In this document: in pieces, positions 57,646 to 64,000 of the stretch
How the letters are laid out: each line of letters begins with the position of its first letter
How positions within the stretch are numbered: the stretch's first letter is position 1
DNA from: UBA2199 sp964628035
Lineage (GTDB): Bacteria > Acidobacteriota > Aminicenantia > UBA2199
Length of the DNA: 64,000 nucleotides
Reading direction: 5' to 3'
NCBI GenBank assembly: GCA_964628035.1
Contig: CAZVPI010000011.1
Coordinates: 27,196 to 91,195, forward strand
Position numbers and translations under genes: made by a program
Notes under the pieces: generated by a model
The model's database searches: none
What the model was told of the DNA's origin: nothing
Seen by the model: only the letters and a program-made list of their open reading frames with translations

Positions 57646-60600
57646 ATGAAGCGGAACATCAAGGTCCTGATCGGTTTTTTTTTATACTTTTGCTCTGCGG
57701 CGGCGCCTACAACGGGGCTAAGTATTACGTTTACCGCCTGATCGCCCGAGACGGGGCCGTCGCCGTCCGTTTCCGCGACCTGCGCCTCTCCCTCTTCCCC
57801 CTGGGCCTGCAGATCCGCAACCTCCGCGATTTTCCCATCCGCGACGACAACCTGGTCTCGTTCGCCGCCGTGAACGTCTACCTGCCGACGACCTCGCTGT
57901 TCATGAAAAAGAAGGCGATCAGCATCGAGATCGAGAAGCCGCTGTTCGTCCTCGACGACGCCCTGCTCAAGGGCGGGAACCATCCCGGCGGCCGCGGGCT
58001 GGGGTCCTCGTTCGCGATCCATCGCGTCCGCCTGCGCCAGGGCGAGCTGCACTTCCAAGGCCGCGACTTCCAGGCCCGTCTCCTCGCCTTCAACCTGCAG
58101 TCGGGAAGCCTGGCCGAGGGTTTTTCCTTCCGCCTCGACTCCCCCCACCTGCGGGTGACGCTGCCGATCAGCGGCGAGGAGGTATCGCTCGAGGGCAACC
58201 TGACGACCGAGGTCCACCAGGAGGGAGAAACGTGGCGGCTGCGCCGCTTCTCCTGGCAGACACCCAAGCTGCGCTTCGACGCCAACGGCCGCCTGCAGCC
58301 GGGGAGGGTCTTCCAGATCAACGTGTCGGCCCAGGGCAGCCCCGAAGACCTCCTGCGCCCCATCCTGGAGGAGATGACCGTCCAGGGCCTGACCTACGCC
58401 GACGCACGTATCCTCCGCGACTCCCAGGGGATCGTGCGCATCAGCGCCGACTTCAACTCCCCCTCCTGCCTCGTCCAGACGAACCGCTGCGCCAACCTGC
58501 GCGGCGCCGCCCATTGGGACAGCCGCGAGCGGGCCCTGCAGCTGGAGGCCGTCTTCGACAGCGAGCTGGCCCGCTCACGCCTGCTCCTGGCCTCCCGCCG
58601 CCGCGATGCGCGCATCACCCTGCAGGACATCCCCGCCGCCGCCCTGGTCGGCGTCCTGGACATCCGGGACGACGCCCCGCTCTCGGGGATCATCCGCCGC
58701 GGCGAAGTGGAATTCGTCCCGGGACTCATCCGCGGCCAGGCCGAGCTGGACGCGACGCCGGAGCGGCCCCTGAGCCATCCGTTCGTCGCCGTGGGGCGGA
58801 TCGAATTCCAGCGCGACAAGAAGGCCAAGCGCACCACGTTCTCCGGCGAAAAGCTGCTGACGGGCGCCGGCGAGATCAGCATCCGCGGCGCCACCGATTC
58901 CCTGGCCCATACCGTCGACGTGCGCGTCGACGCCGCCCTGCGCGGCCTGGAGGCCGTGGCCCCCTACGCCGCCCATTACCTCGACCTCGACCTGCGCCCC
59001 TGGAACCTGAGCGGCGGCAGCGGCGATTTCGAGCTGCGCGTCGAGCGCCGCGGCGGCCGTAAGCTCATCGACAGCCGCTTCCGCGTCGACCGCTTCCAGG
59101 CCAACCGCCAGGCCATCGCCGGCCTGCGCGGCGAGGTACGGCATGCGCCGCCTGCCACCCGCGGCCTTTTCACCATCACCGCCCCCGACCTCGAGTCCCG
59201 CGCCGAGCTGGAGATCGTCCCCGGCCAGACCGCCATCCGCTTCCCCGACCTGCGCGGCGAGGCGGCCAAGATCCTGGGCATCCTCGGCCTGGAGGTCGAC
59301 TTGCAGGGCCGCGTCGCCGGCGACATCACCTACCGCGGCGGCCGCGCGCTGCCCGAGCCCGAGGTCCAGGGAACGATCCGCTCCGCGAAACTGCGATTCC
59401 TGGGGCTGGCCTTCGAGGGGGTGCAAAGCGCCCTGGGCTCCAACCTGCAGGGCATCTCCCTGTCGGGCCTCGAGTTCCTCCACCGCGGCGGGCGGGGACG
59501 CGGCGACGTGCGCGTCGATTTCGGCCGCCGCGCCTTCGAGATCCACGGCGCCATCGCCGGCATCGACGTGTCGCGCCTCCTGGGCGGGTTGGCCGGCCGC
59601 GCCGACCTGGAAATCGACGGCCGCGGCGAGTTCATGAAGGAGCCGCTGACGGTCGCCTATCGCCTCCACGACCTGTCGTATTACGCGGACCGCGTTTTCC
59701 AGGCGCAGGGCACGGCTTCGCTGGTCACCGACTTCTCCGACTTCCGCCTCTCCACCCAGGGCGACGTGATCGATCCCCTCGGCTCCTTTCCCTTCCGGCT
59801 CGAGCTCGGCCGCTCCCAGGGGCGCTGGGACGGCTCGTTCGAATTCGACCTGCGCGACCTGGACCTGCTCATTCCCTGGCGGAACAACGAGGGCAGCATG
59901 CGCCTGCTGGGGCAGTTCTTCACCGCGCCGGACGGCGGCATCGGCAGCCGCGGCGTGGCCGTCTTTGCCGGGCGCACTTTGTCCCTGCCCAATTTTTCCC
60001 ATACCCTGGACGATTTCCAGGCCACGGTGACGTTCGCCGGCGGGCGCTTCGCCATGCAGTCGCTGCGCGGGCGCATGGGCGGCGGCCCGGTCGAGGGCAA
60101 CGGCCAGTTGCGCCTGGAAGACGGCCGGCTGCAGGGGCTGGTCATCAACCTGCAGGGCCGGGACCTGCGGCTCTATCCCATGGACCGCGCCGCCTGCCTG
60201 GTCACGCCCAACCTGACCCTGAGATACGAGAACGGGCAGCTGCTCCTTTCGGGCTCGCTGGCCTTCGCGTCGATCGACTGGCACCGCGAGATCGACGAGC
60301 GCATCGTCTTCAGCACCCGCTCGCAGCTGTCCACCGCCGAGTCCAGGATTCTGGAGGCGCTGCGCCTGGACATCGCCATGGACGGCGAGAACGTGCGCAT
60401 GCACAACTCGCTGGGGCGCATCCACGGCCGCCTCAAGCTGCGGCTGTCCGGGACCGCCACCTTCCCCATCCTCAGCGGCGTCTGCGAGGGCAGCCAGGGG
60501 GAGATCCACTTCTCCGACCGCTCGTTCAACCTGCTCAAGGCCAAACTGGTCTTCAACAATCCCGCCCTGATCGATCCGCTCATCCACATCGAGTCGGAGG

Positions 60601-61076
60601 CCTTCATCCAAAGCTACCGCATCCGCTTCGACATCCGCGGCAGCGCCTCGCGCGCCAAGCCCGAGTTGAGCTCCTCGCCGCCGCTGCCCACGCCGGACAT
60701 CCTGGCCCTGGTCTCGCTGGGCGAGGTGTTCCAGCGCTCCGGATCGCTGGAGATCAGCTCACGCGAGAGCGGCGCCGCCCTGGTCACCACCAAGCTGACC
60801 GAGGAGATCAAGAACCGCGCCAACAAGCTGCTGGGCATCGACGTGCTGCGCATCGACCCCGTCTTCTCGGGGCAGTCGACGCTGGACACCTCGCGCCTGA
60901 CCATCGGCAAATCGATCTCCAAGGACCTGGTCGTCGTCTATTCCACGACCCTCTCCACGTCGCGGCAGGAGATCCTCTACCTGCAGTACCAGCTGTCCCC
61001 CTCCATCTCGCTCATCGCCATGCGCAACCAGGAAGGCCGCTACAGCCTCGACCTGCGGCTGCGCTCGCGGCGCTGA
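57646..61076 (+). CDS. tamB: TamB-like inner-membrane translocation/assembly protein, frameshifted in a T9 run
   Basis: From the ATG at 57646 the frame reads MKRNIKVLIGF and then meets a run of nine T (57675-57683) that shifts it out of frame. Adding one T (or removing two) restores a good transmembrane anchor, FILLLCGGAYNGAKYYVY, that runs into the long frame. The body (about 1120 residues) is a repetitive beta-helix of DUF490 type, and the C-terminus (LGEVFQRSG, LGIDVLRIDPVF, VVYSTTLSTS) is the conserved TamB end. It moves lipids or outer-membrane proteins across the periplasm with the Omp85 protein encoded next. Confidence 0.85.
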
Positions 61077-61083
61077 GGTTCCC

Positions 61084-63831
61084 ATGAGCGCCGGTTGCCG
61101 CGACGCGATCCTGCTGGCCCTGGCCCTGGCCCTGCTGCCGGCGCTGACGTCGGCGGCCGATCCTCCCGAGCCCCGGGTCGGCCGGGTGCGGCTTCTGGAC
61201 GCCGCCGGCGCCGAGGACCCCGGCCTGCGCCCCTACCTGCCCCTGGTCGATCTGCGCCCCGGCGATCCCTACCGCTACCCGCCGCTGCGGCGCAGCATCG
61301 AGAACCTGCACCGCACCGGCATGTTCTCCGCCGTCGAGGCCAGGATGCAGGAGCGGGACGGCGGGCTGCGCGACATCTTCTTCGTCCTGCAGCGCAAGCC
61401 GCGCATCCGCACCCTGGAATTCGCCGGCGACACGCCGCTTCCGGAAAAGTCCATGCGCGCCGCGATCTATTCGCTGCGCCGCGGCGAACTCTTCGAGCAG
61501 GGGCTGCTGCCCAAGGCGACCGCCGAGCTGCGGGACCTGCTCCGTTCGCGCGGCTACTTCGGCGCCCAGGTCTCGCCCCGCGTGCGCCTGGCCGACGACC
61601 GCGGCTCCTGCACCGTCCAGTTCATCGTCGCCTCCGGGCGCCGCGCCCGCATCGCCCGCCTGGTGGTCGACGTCGACGACCCTCAGCAAGCGGAACCCCT
61701 TCTCGGCTTTTACCGCGGCCGCGAATTCTACGTCCCCGAGGAATTCGCCCGTGTGGAGGAGAGGGTCCGGCGGCTCCTGAAGGCCTCCGGCTATTATTTC
61801 CCGGAGATCAAGGTCCAGGAGGAATTCCTGGACGCGGAGCGCACGGCGCTGAACCTGATCGTGACCGTCGCCTGCGGCTTTCGTTACCGCTTCGTCTTCC
61901 AGGGCATGGACGAGCGCATGGGGCTGATCGCCGACGTGTGGGAGCGCCAGGTCTTCGAGAAATGGGCCGAGGAGGAGAGCCGCGCCCGGCTGCTGAACTA
62001 CTTGAAGAACGATGGCTATTTCGACGCCCGCGTCAGCTCCTCGATCACCACCCAGGGCGCCGACAAGACCATCGTGTTCACGGCCGTGAAGAACCGCCGC
62101 TACCGGCTGGGGCGCATCACCGTGAGCGGCAACCGGGCGCTGAGCAAGGAAACGATCCACGAGATCATCCGCGCCGACGACCTGCTGTTCAACCGGCTGT
62201 TCTGGCTGCGCCTCAACTCGCTGATCGCCGACCTGGAGGTGCTCAAGCTCTACTATTACTACCAGGGCGTCTCGCCCATCGAGATCCGCCTCGACCCCAG
62301 CTTCCGCGACGGCCGCGTCGACATCGATTTCGCCGTCAACGAGGGGGGCGCGACGCGCATGGGCCGCATCGAGTTCAGCGGCAACCGCGCCTTCGCCGCC
62401 GACCGCCTCACCCATCTGCTGAAGAGCCGCAGCGGCACGCCCTACGTGCCCAAGCAGCTCAGCGACGACCTCTCCCGCCTGCAGAACTTTTACTGGGACA
62501 ACGGCTACGACGACGCCATCGTGCGCAGCGAGCTCTCGCCGGGCACGGAAACATCGCTGCGCATCATCCTCGACGAGGGCGAGCGCAAGCGCACCGGGCA
62601 GCTGATCCTCATCGGCGCCTCGGCCGCGCAGCGCAGCCTGCTGCGCAAGCTGTTCCCGCTGCGGCAGGGAGAGCCGTTCAGCCGCAACCGCCTGGACGCC
62701 TTCCGGGCCGACGTGGAGAACAGCGCCGTCTTTTCCGAGGTGCGGGTGGAGAAGCTCCCGCGCGCCGGCAACGTCATCGACGTGCTGGTCCGCGTCGTGC
62801 CCGACCGCAGCCGTCTGTACGGCTTCGGCGTCGGCTGGGAGGAGCGGCGCGGCCCGCGCGGGACGCTCGAGCTGCAGGAGCGCAACCTGTTCCAGTCGAC
62901 TTCGTCGCTGGCCGCCACCTTGCAGCTGGGCGTCAACACCCGCGACGGCAAGCTGATGGTCAACGACCGCCGCGGCATCCTGACCGTCGACACCCCCCTC
63001 TTATTCGCCGGCGGCGTCACCTCCTCGCTGCAGCTGTGGGAGGAGGACGAGACCTATCCCAGCTACCGCTTCCGCCGCTGGGGGCTGGGCGTCTCGGCCG
63101 TGAAAAAGTTCTCCGACAAGCTGTACCTGCTGGCATCGGCCAAGTGGTACCGCACCACCCTGAAGTGGCTCGACATCCCCGTGTTCGGCGTCGACCAGCT
63201 CGACACGCCGTTCAACACCACAGCCCTGTCGCTCTCCTTCGTCAACGAGGGGCGCAACGACCCGTTCAATCCCCACAGCGGGCACTTCCTCACCGCCGAC
63301 CTCAAGCTGGGGCTGCCCGTGTTCGAGAAGGACTACACATTCCTGAAGTTCTACTGGAACTACCAGCGCCACTACCCGCTCCTGCGCGAGGGCACGTTCA
63401 GCGTCTCGCTGAAGAACGGCATCGCCTTCGGCGACATGTCGATCAGCGAGCGCTTTTTCGCCGGCGGCTCGCACTCCTTCCGCGGCACGCGCAACGACCG
63501 CCTGGGACCGATCAATCTGGACAGCCCGGGCGAGGGCGGACTGCAGGGCAAGCCGGAGGGGGGGAACATCCTGCTGCTGCTCAACCTGGAGGCCACCCTG
63601 CCCAGCCTGCTGGTGCCCATGGAGAACCTCTATTACACCCTCTTCGCCGACGTGGGCAATGTCTTCGCCAAGTCCAGCGACCTCAACCTGCGCAGGATGG
63701 AGCGTGCCATCGGCTTCGGCCTGAAGTACCGCACCCCGCTCGGCCCCATACGCCTCGATTTCGCCTTCAACCTGCGCAAGGCCGCCGAGCAGAATTTCCT
63801 GGTGCAGATCGGCATAGGAAACGTGTATTAA
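61084..63831 (+). CDS. Omp85-family outer-membrane protein (TamA/BamA-like) with several POTRA domains
   Basis: A 915-residue protein with a signal peptide (about 1-25). Several POTRA domains follow through about residue 560 (for example PYRYPPLRRSIENLHRTGMF, GNRALSKETI, GNRAFAADRLTHLLKSRSG). The C-terminal surface-antigen barrel (about 570-915) contains SERFFAGGSHSFRG and RLGPINLD and ends with the hydrophobic strand NFLVQIGIGNVY. GAGG precedes the ATG. Because tamB is next to it, a TamA partner is the likely role. Its POTRA number exceeds the three of E. coli TamA, so a BamA-like or hybrid role is possible. Confidence 0.88.
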   Translation: MSAGCRDAILLALALALLPALTSAADPPEPRVGRVRLLDAAGAEDPGLRPYLPLVDLRPGDPYRYPPLRRSIENLHRTGMFSAVEARMQERDGGLRDIFFVLQRKPRIRTLEFAGDTPLPEKSMRAAIYSLRRGELFEQGLLPKATAELRDLLRSRGYFGAQVSPRVRLADDRGSCTVQFIVASGRRARIARLVVDVDDPQQAEPLLGFYRGREFYVPEEFARVEERVRRLLKASGYYFPEIKVQEEFLDAERTALNLIVTVACGFRYRFVFQGMDERMGLIADVWERQVFEKWAEEESRARLLNYLKNDGYFDARVSSSITTQGADKTIVFTAVKNRRYRLGRITVSGNRALSKETIHEIIRADDLLFNRLFWLRLNSLIADLEVLKLYYYYQGVSPIEIRLDPSFRDGRVDIDFAVNEGGATRMGRIEFSGNRAFAADRLTHLLKSRSGTPYVPKQLSDDLSRLQNFYWDNGYDDAIVRSELSPGTETSLRIILDEGERKRTGQLILIGASAAQRSLLRKLFPLRQGEPFSRNRLDAFRADVENSAVFSEVRVEKLPRAGNVIDVLVRVVPDRSRLYGFGVGWEERRGPRGTLELQERNLFQSTSSLAATLQLGVNTRDGKLMVNDRRGILTVDTPLLFAGGVTSSLQLWEEDETYPSYRFRRWGLGVSAVKKFSDKLYLLASAKWYRTTLKWLDIPVFGVDQLDTPFNTTALSLSFVNEGRNDPFNPHSGHFLTADLKLGLPVFEKDYTFLKFYWNYQRHYPLLREGTFSVSLKNGIAFGDMSISERFFAGGSHSFRGTRNDRLGPINLDSPGEGGLQGKPEGGNILLLLNLEATLPSLLVPMENLYYTLFADVGNVFAKSSDLNLRRMERAIGFGLKYRTPLGPIRLDFAFNLRKAAEQNFLVQIGIGNVY

Positions 63832-64000
63832 GCTTTCAGGAACTCGGCGGACGGCGTACGGCGGACGGTAACAGCATAAAAACGAACTGCAAAACACAGA
63901 GAGGATAACGCAGCGGTTACTAAACTCGGTGGACGGCGGACGGCATGGGTAGTGTCAAGTATTTTTCGCACTTTTGATTTGAGGTAGTCCTTAAACCAAA
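63832..64000 (+). repeat. Two reverse copies of the heptamer element at the window end
   Basis: GGAACTCGGCGGACGGCG with GTACGGC and GGACGGT units at 63839-63869, followed by AACAGCATAAAAACGAACTG; its reverse complement matches the copy at 5168-5218 almost base for base. A second, shorter AACTCGGTGGACGGCGGACGG lies at 63922-63942. Beyond it, GTAGTGTCAAGTATTTTTCG might be the tip of another element, but nothing more can be seen. Confidence 0.65.

Noticed and set aside
63945..64000. Insertion-sequence terminal repeat at the right edge
   Set aside because: The GTGTCAAGTATTTTTCG string looks like an element end, but no transposase or second end is visible inside the window.

Overview
The window is a high-GC, gene-dense bacterial chromosome segment with one assembly gap (N run at 52855-52864). 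The gene content points to an anaerobic or microaerophilic, diderm heterotroph. Evidence for this includes a TamB/Omp85 pair, an aldehyde:ferredoxin oxidoreductase (AOR) with a four-cluster ferredoxin, a rubredoxin/flavodiiron oxygen-defence pair, a four-subunit succinate dehydrogenase/fumarate reductase, and a sulfide-type homocysteine pathway. The style resembles uncultured Acidobacteriota/Aminicenantes-like lineages, but that is inference only; no rRNA or other phylogenetic marker was analysed. There is no phage, CRISPR array, tRNA or rRNA.

Layout. 1-4072: dinB fragment, DMT exporter, exported isoaspartyl methyltransferase, Rep/UvrD helicase. 4349-8928: HlyIII protein, asparaginase, cyclic-nucleotide-binding protein, AI-2E-type permease, CDF cation transporter. 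8941-14979: aminotransferase, PlsC acyltransferase, stand-alone EF-G, and acetyl-CoA carboxylase accBCDA (running to 16828). 17042-18635: a patch of gene relics and small genes. 18724-25539: purL, a HEAT-like protein, purB, and a dimethylargininase. 26127-30665: an operon from aspartate to homocysteine (COG1900-ferredoxin fusion, COG2122, aspartate-semialdehyde dehydrogenase, aspartate kinase). 30711-32604: lemA plus two TPM proteins. 32699-34111: rubredoxin and flavodiiron protein. 34194-38660: a fully overlapping operon thpR-plsY-gpsA-adenylate cyclase-TPR lipoprotein. 38761-40297 and 46564-48168: three secreted proteins sharing an SPNGGE-type domain. 40358-44024: mobB, a 54-residue protein, ferredoxin, and AOR with a histone-H1-like tail. 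44351-46406: vapBC and a PIN-PhoH ATPase. 48289-51509: sdhCDAB. 51617-56658: GGDEF cyclase, malQ, FecR-domain protein. 56998-63831: transaldolase, tamB (frameshifted in a T9 run), Omp85 protein.

Three genome-wide themes stand out. First, sigma70-like promoters with a 17-base spacer are unusually easy to read, and several lie only 6-9 bases upstream of the start codon with no Shine-Dalgarno, so leaderless mRNAs seem common. Second, the intergenic regions carry a dispersed family of degenerate tandem heptamers (GCCGTNN/AACGTCT units, often preceded by a T-rich TTCGTTTTT block) and a second heptamer family of purine/pyrimidine type. Third, second-messenger genes (adenylate cyclase, cNMP-binding protein, diguanylate cyclase) are scattered among housekeeping operons.

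The most unusual systems are the homocysteine operon, the AOR with a lysine/alanine/proline hexapeptide tail whose last codons come from an intergenic repeat, and the palindrome that brackets the -10 element of the mobB/AOR promoter.
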